A stretch of DNA of 31,102 bases from Oscillospiraceae bacterium. Its GTDB lineage: Bacteria; Bacillota; Clostridia; Oscillospirales; Oscillospiraceae. The stretch lies in NCBI GenBank assembly GCA_020025275.1, contig JAHHSI010000028.1:1-31102 (forward strand), written 5' to 3'. Position 1 is the stretch's first letter. Each line of letters starts with the position of its first letter. Position numbers and translations under genes: made by a program. Shown piece after piece: positions 25,333 to 31,102 of the stretch. The notes under the pieces are model-generated. The model searched no databases. It saw only the letters and a program-made list of their open reading frames with translations, and had not been told where the DNA came from.

Positions 25333-26754
25333 TTATTCCTTGCCTGTCCAACAATAGGTGCACAGGCACTCTTTATCGATGGCAATTGCCTCCAACAGCC
25401 CCTCGAGACTCTGGAATCCCATGGAATCAAAGCCGAAGCGCTGGCAGATCGCCGCCAGCAGACGCTGGCCGCGCTCCGTATTACGGTCGGTATATTCATC
25501 GATATGCCGGATTCCCTCCTGCCCTTCCAGCTCCAGCACGATCCGGCGGACCAACAGGTCCATTTCAGACTTGTTGCGGGAGAAGTTCAGATAGGGGCAG
25601 CTATAGGCCAGCGGCGGGCAGGCGCAGCGCATATGCACTTCCTTGGCGCCGTTTTGATAGAGGAAGTCCACGGTCTCACCCAGCTGCGTGCCACGGACAA
25701 TGGAGTCGTCCACCAACAGCAGCTTTTTGTCCCGAATCAGCTCCGGCACCGGGATCTGCTTCATTTCCGCCACCTGACTGCGCGCCTTCTGGCCGCCGGT
25801 CATAAACGAGCGGGACCAGGTGGGTGTATACTTAACAAAGGGGCGGGCAAAGGTTTTCCCGCTGCGGTTGGCATAGCCGATGGCGTGAGGGATACCGGAA
25901 TCCGGCATTCCCGCCACAATATCCACCTCCGGCATGGTCCCCTCATCCATCTCATCCTGCGCCATGATCTCGCCGTTGCGGCAGCGCATGACCTCCACGT
26001 TGGAGCCCTCGTAGTTGGAGTTGGGATAACCGTAGTAGCTCCACAAGAAGCCACAGATCCGCATCTTATCCCCGGCCGGGGCCAGTGTCTTATAGCCGCT
26101 GCGGGTCACCTCCACGATCTCCTGTGGACCCAACTCGTAGGCATCGGCGTAGCCCAGCTTATGGTAGGCAAAAGACTCAAAGGAGACGCAGCAGCCCTCT
26201 TCACTCTGGCCCACCAGCACCGGAAGCCGTCCCAGTCGATCCCGGGCGGCGATGATCCGCTCCTCCTGCAAAATCAGGATCGTGCAGGAACCCTGGATCA
26301 CCTGCTGTGCGTGGCGGATCCCCTCCACCAGCGAATCCTTTTGGTTAATGAGGGCCGCCGTCAGCTCAGTGGCATTGATCTCTCCGCTGCTCATGGCCAT
26401 GAACTGATGGCCGTGGTCGGAAAAGTACTGTCCTACCAGCTCCTCGGCGTTATTGATGATCCCCACCGTGGTGATGGCATAGAGCCCCAGATGGGAGCGC
26501 ACTAACAGGGGCTGAGGATCGCTGTCGCTGATGCAGCCGATGCCGCTCCAACCGGAGAACTCGTCCAGATCCTTGGCAAACTTGGTACGGAAAGGCGTGC
26601 TCTCGATGTTATGGATCTGCCGATGGTAGCCGTTTTTCTTGTCATAGACCACCATGCCGCCACGGCGGGTCCCCAGATGCGAGTGGTAATCGACACCAAA
26701 AAAGAGATCTGTGGCAATATCGCGGTTTGAAACCGCTCCGAAAAATCCTCCCAT
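25333..26754 (-). CDS. purF: Amidophosphoribosyltransferase-like PurF lacking the glutaminase nucleophile
   Basis: A 473-residue PurF homologue, expected to make phosphoribosylamine from PRPP. The phosphoribosyltransferase half is intact, with the PRPP loop VDDSIVRGT at 348-356. Cys234, Cys386, Cys465 and Cys468 match by position the four Fe-S ligands of Bacillus PurF (in ICGFLW, SCPYLNF and CTYCWTG). The glutaminase half is degenerate: it begins MGGFFG, not MCGIFG, so the nucleophile Cys is Gly. The usual G-H-x-R-Y region reads GCISDSD (73-79), and the Asn-Gly oxyanion pair is replaced in TTVGIINN. It may use free ammonia or a separate glutaminase (inference). The start overlaps the purC stop (TAATG), and no alternative start would restore the Cys. 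Similar MGGFFG proteins occur in other gut anaerobes, as I recall. Confidence 0.93.
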   Translation of the reverse strand: MGGFFGAVSNRDIATDLFFGVDYHSHLGTRRGGMVVYDKKNGYHRQIHNIESTPFRTKFAKDLDEFSGWSGIGCISDSDPQPLLVRSHLGLYAITTVGIINNAEELVGQYFSDHGHQFMAMSSGEINATELTAALINQKDSLVEGIRHAQQVIQGSCTILILQEERIIAARDRLGRLPVLVGQSEEGCCVSFESFAYHKLGYADAYELGPQEIVEVTRSGYKTLAPAGDKMRICGFLWSYYGYPNSNYEGSNVEVMRCRNGEIMAQDEMDEGTMPEVDIVAGMPDSGIPHAIGYANRSGKTFARPFVKYTPTWSRSFMTGGQKARSQVAEMKQIPVPELIRDKKLLLVDDSIVRGTQLGETVDFLYQNGAKEVHMRCACPPLAYSCPYLNFSRNKSEMDLLVRRIVLELEGQEGIRHIDEYTDRNTERGQRLLAAICQRFGFDSMGFQSLEGLLEAIAIDKECLCTYCWTGKE

Positions 26755-27434
26755 TAGGCAAAGAACAGCTCGGAGAGCGTCATAGGATCGATGTAGGCAC
26801 CGTTCTTATATACGCGCATATTACCGGAAGCCACTTCGTCGATCAGCATCACGTTGCCGTCTGCGTCGTAACCAAACTCAAACTTGATGTCGTAGAGCTC
26901 CAGACCCTTCTCTTTCAGATCATCGGCCACGATCTTGGTGATCTTCTGGGTCATATCCTTGATATCCTCATACTGGCTGTCGCTCATCACGCCCAACGCC
27001 ACCAGCGCATCCTTGGTCACCAGAGGATCGCCCAGTGCATCGTTTTTGAAGGTCGTCTCCACATAGGCGGGCAGATCGGCCCCCTCCTCAATATAATCAC
27101 CATAGCGGCGCAGGAAGCTGCCCACTGCCTTATAGCGGCAGATGACCTCCAGACCGTGGCCGAACACCTTGGCCGGCAGGACTTCCATGGTGGTGTCGTT
27201 CAGGTTGGCAGAGACATAGTGAGTCTTGATACCGGCGGCATTGATTTTCTCAAAGAAATAAATGGACATCCGCAGGTTCACATCACCCACGCCGTCGATG
27301 GTCAAGCCCACCGCATTTTCACCGGGATCGAACTTGCCGTCCTTACCGGTGCAGTCGTCTTTAAACTTCAAAAGGCAGTTGCCGTTGTCCAAGCTGTAAA
27401 CGTCCTTGGTCTTACCCGTATAAATCAGTTCCAT
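26754..27434 (-). CDS. purC: SAICAR synthetase
   Basis: Joins CAIR and aspartate with ATP to give SAICAR. The 226-residue chain opens MELIYTGKTKDVY, the family's ATP-binding signature, and has VICRYKAVGSFLRRY and LIDEVASGNMRVY further on, all typical of PurC. It is a little shorter than the common 235-240. ATG at 27434 has AAGGAG about 10 nt upstream. The stop overlaps the purF ATG by one base. purB, needed for the next step, is not in the window. Confidence 0.96.
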   Translation of the reverse strand: MELIYTGKTKDVYSLDNGNCLLKFKDDCTGKDGKFDPGENAVGLTIDGVGDVNLRMSIYFFEKINAAGIKTHYVSANLNDTTMEVLPAKVFGHGLEVICRYKAVGSFLRRYGDYIEEGADLPAYVETTFKNDALGDPLVTKDALVALGVMSDSQYEDIKDMTQKITKIVADDLKEKGLELYDIKFEFGYDADGNVMLIDEVASGNMRVYKNGAYIDPMTLSELFFA

Positions 27435-27478
27435 GTTGTATGTCTCCTTTTAATTAAATATGTATGGTTTGGTTTATT

Positions 27479-27967
27479 TCACTGAAATTTCGCCCGCAGC
27501 TCGGCGTCCTTCGCCAGAACCGCCTGCTTCTCTTTTTCCCGGGCCGCCACCAGCTGATCAGCCAGCACCGGATTGCCCAGTGCCAGAATCTCCACAGCCA
27601 GCAGCGCCGCATTCTTGGCCCCGTCGATGGCCACCGTGGCCACCGGGATCCCGGAGGGCATCATCACGGTGGACAGCAGCGCATCCATACCGTCCAGATT
27701 GGTGGACTTGCACGGGATGCCGATCACCGGCAGCGTGGTGTTGGCCGCCACGGCTCCCGCCAAATGCGCAGCCATGCCTGCGGCGGCGATCAGCACGGAA
27801 AATCCGTTCTCCTTGGCGCCGGACGCAAAATCACGGGCCTCCTCCGGGCAGCGGTGCGCCGACAGAACGCGCACTTCAAAGGGCACACCGTACTCCTGCA
27901 ATACACCGATGGCTTTTTCGACCACCGGCAGGTCGCTGGCACTGCCCATCACAATTCCTACTTTCAT
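27479..27967 (-). CDS. purE: N5-CAIR mutase / AIR carboxylase catalytic subunit
   Basis: First gene of the purine operon; makes CAIR. 162 residues, with the substrate-binding GSASD (8-12) and the class I SAHR motif carrying the catalytic histidine. The usual SAHRTP reads SAHRCP here, a mild variation. purK, which provides N5-CAIR to class I PurE, is not adjacent and not in the window, so it must be elsewhere or PurE uses AIR and CO2 directly. ATG at 27967 follows a strong AGGAGG. The leader upstream contains the ZTP riboswitch. Confidence 0.96.
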   Translation of the reverse strand: MKVGIVMGSASDLPVVEKAIGVLQEYGVPFEVRVLSAHRCPEEARDFASGAKENGFSVLIAAAGMAAHLAGAVAANTTLPVIGIPCKSTNLDGMDALLSTVMMPSGIPVATVAIDGAKNAALLAVEILALGNPVLADQLVAAREKEKQAVLAKDAELRAKFQ

Positions 27968-27993
27968 GTTCGTACCTCCTATGTCCAGACAGC

Positions 27994-28037
27994 AAAAAAG
28001 GCAAATTGACCCCCTAAGACAAAGAGATCAATCTGCC
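27994..28037 (-). terminator. Riboswitch-controlled terminator before purE
   Basis: On the minus strand GGCAGATTGA pairs with TCAATTTGCC (one G-U) and the helix can extend inward, followed by six T. Its 5' arm takes the last bases of the conserved ZTP 3' motif, so aptamer and terminator exclude each other. Ligand binding should therefore allow read-through into purE. Confidence 0.92.
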
Positions 28038-28103
28038 CAGGCGGTCGGCGTTCTCCTGTACAGGTCCCATGTGGTACTCCACTTCCGCCAGTAGCTGCAC
28101 AGG
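28034..28103 (-). promoter_or_regulatory. ZTP (pfl-type) riboswitch aptamer
   Basis: The signature CCGCCTGGGCA lies at 28044-28034 (minus). A 9-bp helix pairs CCTGTGCAG (28103-28095) with CTGTACAGG (28063-28055), one G-U. Inside it is a GTGG-AGTA-CCAC hairpin (28082-28071). Next comes a GCC/GGC hairpin holding the signature. GGCGG (28089-28085) is complementary to CCGCC (28044-28040), the known pseudoknot. These are the parts of the ZTP riboswitch, which senses ZMP/ZTP, markers of 10-formyl-THF shortage, and turns genes on. It controls a ten-gene operon including the ZMP-using AICARFT and fhs. Confidence 0.95.
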
Positions 28104-28118
28104 TTTTTCATTAATTCC

Positions 28119-28147
28119 ATTATAATCGCCCCTCTTTCCCCCGTCAA
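28119..28147 (-). promoter_or_regulatory. Sigma-A promoter of the purine operon
   Basis: Minus strand: -35 TTGACG, 17-nt spacer, -10 TATAAT (consensus). The start is predicted near 28112, just before the riboswitch helix. It is the strongest promoter in the window. Confidence 0.92.
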
Positions 28148-28168
28148 TGCAGATCTCCGCCCTTTGCT

Positions 28169-28189
28169 ATAGCAGCTTTCAATAGCAGC
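28169..28189. repeat. Two direct copies of ATAGCAGC between the pur and guaB promoters
   Basis: ATAGCAGC occurs at 28169-28176 and 28182-28189, 13 bp apart from start to start. They lie about 57-77 nt upstream of the predicted pur start, within the 140-bp non-coding gap between the two divergent promoters. A regulator site is possible; chance is not excluded. I see no other feature in this gap. Confidence 0.35.
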
Positions 28190-28288
28190 GTTCAGCCCTG
28201 ATTATGGAAGAAGCTTTTTCTATAACCTGTGGTGTAATCTGTCAAAAAAACAGACAAAAATCGACCGATTATTCTGTGCTTTTTGTTG

Positions 28289-28317
28289 TTGTCCTATCCG
28301 TGAACACGTGGTATACT
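28289..28317 (+). promoter_or_regulatory. Promoter of guaB
   Basis: -35 TTGTCC, 17-nt spacer, -10 TATACT. The predicted start near 28324 gives a leader of about 90 nt. The spacer contains CGTG-AA-CACG, a small inverted repeat. Confidence 0.78.
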
Positions 28318-28342
28318 AACAAAAATACATTCGTTGCCAATG

Positions 28343-28386
28343 GCATTTCAGGTTTTGATGTGTACAAAACTGGAAATGCTTTTTTT
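28343..28386 (+). terminator. Leader terminator (attenuator) before guaB
   Basis: GCATTTC pairs with GAAATGC, then one A-G mismatch, then GGTTTT with AAAACT, around a 9-nt loop; seven T follow. It lies between the guaB promoter and the guaB ribosome site (GAGG, 28400-28403). Only about 19 nt precede it in the transcript, too little for a known purine aptamer, so the control mechanism is unknown. A short TGCCA-A-TGGCA palindrome (28335-28345) overlaps its 5' arm. Confidence 0.82.
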
Positions 28387-28412
28387 AAAACTATGTAATG
28401 AGGTGTTGTGTT

Positions 28413-29915
28413 ATGGCTTATTTCTTCTCCGAACCGTCCCATACCTTTAATGAGTACCTGTTGGTACCCGGGTACTCTTCCAGCGAGTGTGTCCCCTCGG
28501 CCGTCTCTCTGGAAACGCCTTTGGTGCGCTATCGCAAAGGGGAGACACCTGCTCTTTCTTTGAAGATCCCCATGATCTCTGCGATCATGCAGTCTGTCTC
28601 CGGTGACAAGCTGGCTGTGGCACTGGCTCGTGAAGGCGGCGTCTCCTTCATCTACGGCTCCCAGAGCATCGAGGACGAGGCCGCCATGGTGGCCAAGGTC
28701 AAGGGCTGCAAGGCCGGTTTTGTAGAGAGTAATTCCAACATCACCCCCGATAAGACACTGGCCGACATTCTGGAACTCAAGGAGCAGACCGGCCATTCCA
28801 CGGTGGCCGTTACCCACGACGGCACCCCCCACGGCAAGCTGCTGGGCATCGTGACCAGCCGTGACTACCGTGTGACCCGCATGGACCCCAGTGAAAAGGT
28901 TTCTTCCTTTATGACCCCTCTGGAGAAGCTGATCACTGCGCCCGAAGGTACCTTCTTAAAGACCGCCAATGACATCATCTGGGACCACAAGCTCAACTCC
29001 TTGCCCATTCTGGACGAGAATGGCTGTCTGGTGGCATTTGTGTTCCGCAAGGACTACGATATGCACAAGAGCAACCCTCTGGAAATGCTGGATAAGAATA
29101 AGCGCTATGTGGTCGGCGCCGGGATCAACACCCGTGACTACGCCGAGCGTGTCCCTGCCCTGCTGGAGGCCGGTGCAGATGTTCTGTGCATCGACTCCTC
29201 CGAAGGCTTCTCCGAGTGGCAGAAGCTGACCATCCAGTGGATCCGTGAACACTACGGCGAAGATGTCAAGGTGGGCGCAGGCAACGTGGTCGACCGTGAA
29301 GGTTTCCGTTTCCTGGCCGACTGCGGCGCTGATTTCATTAAGGTGGGCATCGGCGGCGGCTCCATCTGCATCACCCGTGAGACCAAGGGCATCGGCCGTG
29401 GACAGGCCACCGCACTCATCGAGGTATGCAAGGCTCGTGACGAATACTTCGAGGAGACCGGCGTCTACGTTCCCGTGTGCTCCGACGGTGGTATCGTCTA
29501 TGACCACCACATTACACTGGCTCTGGCTATGGGGGCCGACTTCGTCATGCTGGGCCGCTATTTCGCCCGTTTCGACGAGAGCCCCTCTGACAAGGTCAAT
29601 GTGGGCGGTACCATCATGAAGGAGTACTGGGGCGAGGGTTCCAACCGTGCCCGGAACTGGCAGCGCTACGATATGGGCGGCGCCAAGAAGCTTTCTTTTG
29701 AAGAGGGTGTTGACTCCTACGTCCCCTACGCCGGCCATCTGGCTGACGGTGTGGCCACCACATTGGCCAAGGTGCGCTCCACCATGTGCAACTGCGGCGC
29801 TTTGACTATCCCCGAATTGCAGCAGAAGGCCCGTCTGACGCTGGTGTCCTCCGTCTCCATCGTTGAAGGCGGCGCCCACGATGTGGTGCTCCACTCCACC
29901 AGCAAGGAAGTCTGA
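28413..29915 (+). CDS. guaB: IMP dehydrogenase (Tritrichomonas-like type)
   Basis: Oxidises IMP to XMP with NAD, the first step to GMP. 500 residues: a TIM barrel interrupted by a CBS-pair insert (about 105-220). The catalytic loop is GIGGGSICITRE, with Cys319, and the flap carries RNWQRYD, with Arg418-Tyr419. These are the residue numbers known for Tritrichomonas foetus IMPDH, and the whole N terminus (HTFNEYLL, AIMQSVSG, LAREGG-SFI) matches my memory of it, unlike the usual bacterial GIGPGSICTTR. ATG at 28413 is 9 nt after GAGG; a frame 15 nt longer overlaps that site. It is monocistronic, divergent from the pur operon that supplies its substrate, and controlled by a leader terminator. Confidence 0.96.
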   Translation: MAYFFSEPSHTFNEYLLVPGYSSSECVPSAVSLETPLVRYRKGETPALSLKIPMISAIMQSVSGDKLAVALAREGGVSFIYGSQSIEDEAAMVAKVKGCKAGFVESNSNITPDKTLADILELKEQTGHSTVAVTHDGTPHGKLLGIVTSRDYRVTRMDPSEKVSSFMTPLEKLITAPEGTFLKTANDIIWDHKLNSLPILDENGCLVAFVFRKDYDMHKSNPLEMLDKNKRYVVGAGINTRDYAERVPALLEAGADVLCIDSSEGFSEWQKLTIQWIREHYGEDVKVGAGNVVDREGFRFLADCGADFIKVGIGGGSICITRETKGIGRGQATALIEVCKARDEYFEETGVYVPVCSDGGIVYDHHITLALAMGADFVMLGRYFARFDESPSDKVNVGGTIMKEYWGEGSNRARNWQRYDMGGAKKLSFEEGVDSYVPYAGHLADGVATTLAKVRSTMCNCGALTIPELQQKARLTLVSSVSIVEGGAHDVVLHSTSKEV

Positions 29916-29936
29916 TTCCTTCCCGACACATATATA

Positions 29937-29970
29937 AAAAGACCGGTTCTGCTGCCAGAACCGGTCTTTT
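29937..29970. terminator. Bidirectional terminator between guaB and the minus-strand gene
   Basis: A 15-bp perfect stem, AAAAGACCGGTTCTG with its complement, and a CTGC loop. T-runs exist on both strands. It ends guaB on plus and, on minus, begins within the stop codon of the neighbouring gene. Confidence 0.95.
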
Positions 29971-30289
29971 ACTGTTCGTCTGTTTCGTCCTCCATGGCTT
30001 CGATCAGAAAGCTGACCGGGCGAAACCCATCATTACAGGAGATCATGGCTGAGTACGGATCTTTCATCCAGCCATCGTAGAAGTTTCCGCCGCCGTGGCT
30101 CAGGGCCAGCACAAAGGGTGACATACTCTCCCACGCACTGCGGCAAAGTCCCTCTGGCTGCTCCCAGCCATTGGCCACAAAAACCTGTCCCTCCTCCATG
30201 TCGCAGGCATGGTCGATGGGATTTTCATACCGCTGTGACAGATCCGGGTAGGAGGCCTTACGCATCACCGTGATGCGGCATTTCTTCAT
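29969..30289 (-). CDS. TIGR04076-like small protein
   Basis: A 106-residue protein that resembles the TIGR04076 family of unknown function: MKKCRITVMRK at the N terminus, a MEEGQVFVAN block, EGLCRSAWESM with cysteine, and a closing AMISCNDGFRPVSFLIEA. Conserved cysteines at about 4, 29, 49 and 85 could bind a metal, but this is inference. No signal peptide or membrane segment. ATG at 30289 follows GGAGGAATAAAGG, 3 nt after the upstream coiled-coil gene, so the two form an operon. I do not know its function. Confidence 0.8.
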   Translation of the reverse strand: MKKCRITVMRKASYPDLSQRYENPIDHACDMEEGQVFVANGWEQPEGLCRSAWESMSPFVLALSHGGGNFYDGWMKDPYSAMISCNDGFRPVSFLIEAMEDETDEQ

Positions 30290-30292
30290 CCT

Positions 30293-30877
30293 TTATTCCT
30301 CCGGCTGATCCAAGCTCTCATCCAGTGCCCGCAGCCGCTCCTCCATGGCATCAAAGGCGGCAAAATCTGCCGCGGCCACCGTCTGCTGTGCCTGCTGCAG
30401 CTTTTCTGCAAACTGCCGGCTTAGCGCAGTATACTGCTGCCGCGTCTCTTCACACCACGAACGCTGCGTGGCCATGATGTCCCGCAGCTGTACCACGGCA
30501 GCGGCACGGAATTCCTCCGTTCTGCGGTGGGCATTGATCTCGATTTCCGCGATGTGGTCCTTCATGGCCAGATACTCCGAAGCCTGCACACGCAGCTGCG
30601 CATTCTCACGCTCCAGCTCCTGCCTTCTCCGCTCGCTCTCGGACAGCTTTTCTCTCAGCTCCGGCACCTGCAGCGCCTGCTCCGTCTTTTCCGCATAATC
30701 GCCGCGCATCTGCTGCAATTCAGTTTCCATCGCCGTGTTCTGCTGCTGCAGGGATGCATTGTCCGCCTCCAGCGCTTCCACTCTCTCCTGATTCTCCCGC
30801 GCTGTCTTTTCAATAAATGTAACCACGTCCTGCCGGTCAAACCCGCCGAACAGACATGTTTTAAAGCTGGCGCCCAT
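30293..30877 (-). CDS. Coiled-coil protein with a DivIVA-like N-terminal motif
   Basis: 194 residues. The N-terminal FKTCLFGGFDRQDVVTFIE (residues 5-23) recalls the short motif that opens DivIVA/GpsB-type proteins (hydrophobic, then G-[FY]-D-x-x-D-V, then F). The rest, from about 24 to 130, is a charged Glu/Gln/Leu/Arg coiled coil, with a second helical stretch to the end and an acidic tail. A role in cell-division or polar scaffolding is only a guess. I choose ATG at 30877: GGAGGGG is 6 nt upstream, while the in-frame ATGs 6 and 24 nt further up overlap or lack a ribosome site. It is first of a two-gene unit with the TIGR04076-like gene. Confidence 0.75.
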   Translation of the reverse strand: MGASFKTCLFGGFDRQDVVTFIEKTARENQERVEALEADNASLQQQNTAMETELQQMRGDYAEKTEQALQVPELREKLSESERRRQELERENAQLRVQASEYLAMKDHIAEIEINAHRRTEEFRAAAVVQLRDIMATQRSWCEETRQQYTALSRQFAEKLQQAQQTVAAADFAAFDAMEERLRALDESLDQPEE

Positions 30878-30918
30878 AGACATCCCCTCCGCATATTTCA
30901 TAATTTCTTATTGATTTT

Positions 30919-30947
30919 AAGATAGCACAATTTGTGTCTTTTTACAA
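30919..30947 (-). promoter_or_regulatory. Promoter of the coiled-coil/TIGR04076 unit
   Basis: Minus strand: -35 TTGTAA, 17-nt spacer, -10 TATCTT preceded by TGC (extended -10). The start would be near 30912, about 35 nt before the chosen ATG. Confidence 0.65.
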
Positions 30948-30993
30948 GTGTAAGAAATTTTTTGAAAAACTTTCATTTTTTTGAATTTACCTC

Positions 30994-31022
30994 TTGCATT
31001 TTTCTTTAAAGAGTGTTATTAT
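30994..31022 (+). promoter_or_regulatory. Promoter of tRNA-Arg
   Basis: -35 TTGCAT, 17-nt spacer, -10 TATTAT preceded by TGT (extended -10), in a very AT-rich stretch. The start near 31029 is about 23 nt before the tRNA. Confidence 0.8.
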
Positions 31023-31051
31023 AACTAAGCTGTCTGCGAGACATGAGACAA

Positions 31052-31102
31052 GCGCCGTTAGCTCAGCTGGATAGAGCGTCTGGCTACGGACCAGAAGGCC
31101 GG
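31052..31102 (+). tRNA. tRNA-Arg(ACG), 3' end cut off
   Basis: Acceptor 5' strand GCGCCGT, TA, D arm GCTC-AGCTGGATA-GAGC, anticodon stem TCTGG/CCAGA and loop CTACGGA, giving anticodon ACG (31086-31088). The ACG anticodon is normally deaminated to ICG and reads CGU, CGC and CGA. The T arm and acceptor 3' side are beyond the window. Confidence 0.95.

Noticed and set aside
28241..28256. Hairpin TCTGT...ACAGA with an A-run on the plus strand
   Set aside because: The run next to the stem is A on plus and lies in the loop as T on minus, so it is not a proper intrinsic terminator for either strand.
28204..28398. Small 64-codon frame between the pur and guaB promoters
   Set aside because: It spans the guaB promoter and leader terminator and has no similarity or convincing ribosome site.
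1..31102. Mobile elements, CRISPR arrays, toxin-antitoxin or phage-defence genes
   Set aside because: No transposase, integrase, repeat-spacer array or defence-type domain was seen. Gene order is consistent with core chromosome.

Overview
The window looks like a chromosomal segment of an anaerobic, GC-rich Firmicute, most likely a gut Clostridium of the Oscillospiraceae/Ruminococcaceae type. This is inferred from gene content: single-chain PurL, a PurO-type IMP cyclohydrolase with a stand-alone AICAR transformylase, a LUD-domain protein, SsnA/YgfK, and good sigma-A promoters in AT-rich gaps. I see no prophage, insertion sequence, CRISPR array or defence island. Coding density is very high and most genes are housekeeping or metabolic.

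Left block (1-8616, minus strand): a promoter at 7353-7381 drives a tightly packed unit, ddl - murF - ABC-F ATPase - flavodoxin - prfA - LUD protein - sua5 (cut by the window start). It joins peptidoglycan precursor synthesis to translation. Just upstream, also on minus, is a separately promoted and terminated FtsW/RodA-family gene. Divergent from it, on plus, is tsaE-tsaB, so three of the four bacterial t6A genes (sua5/tsaC, tsaE, tsaB) lie within 10 kb. They are followed by upp and a strong terminator.

Middle block (10656-15148, plus strand): ssnA and ygfK, a pair associated with anaerobic purine catabolism, have their own promoter. The 5' leader is about 130 nt, is structured, and ends in a strong intrinsic terminator just before the ssnA ribosome-binding site. 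I do not recognise the aptamer, so this is a candidate new riboswitch or attenuator.

Purine block (15172-28147, minus strand): one long operon, purE-purC-purF-purM-purN-purO-purH(AICARFT)-purD-purL-fhs. It starts at a near-consensus promoter and a well-formed ZTP riboswitch with a terminator platform. Z nucleotides accumulate when 10-formyl-THF is short. The operon holds both formyl-THF-using steps (PurN, AICARFT) and ends with fhs, which makes 10-formyl-THF, so sensor, consumers and supplier share a transcript. Its PurF lacks the N-terminal nucleophile cysteine and other glutaminase residues but keeps the PRPP loop and the iron-sulphur cysteines. purB, purK and purA are not here.

Right block (28289-31102): guaB is divergent from the pur operon and has its own promoter and a second leader terminator. 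It makes an IMP dehydrogenase of the type known from Tritrichomonas. After a bidirectional terminator come two minus-strand genes (a TIGR04076-like protein and a coiled-coil protein) and, at the edge, a tRNA-Arg(ACG) on plus cut by the window end.
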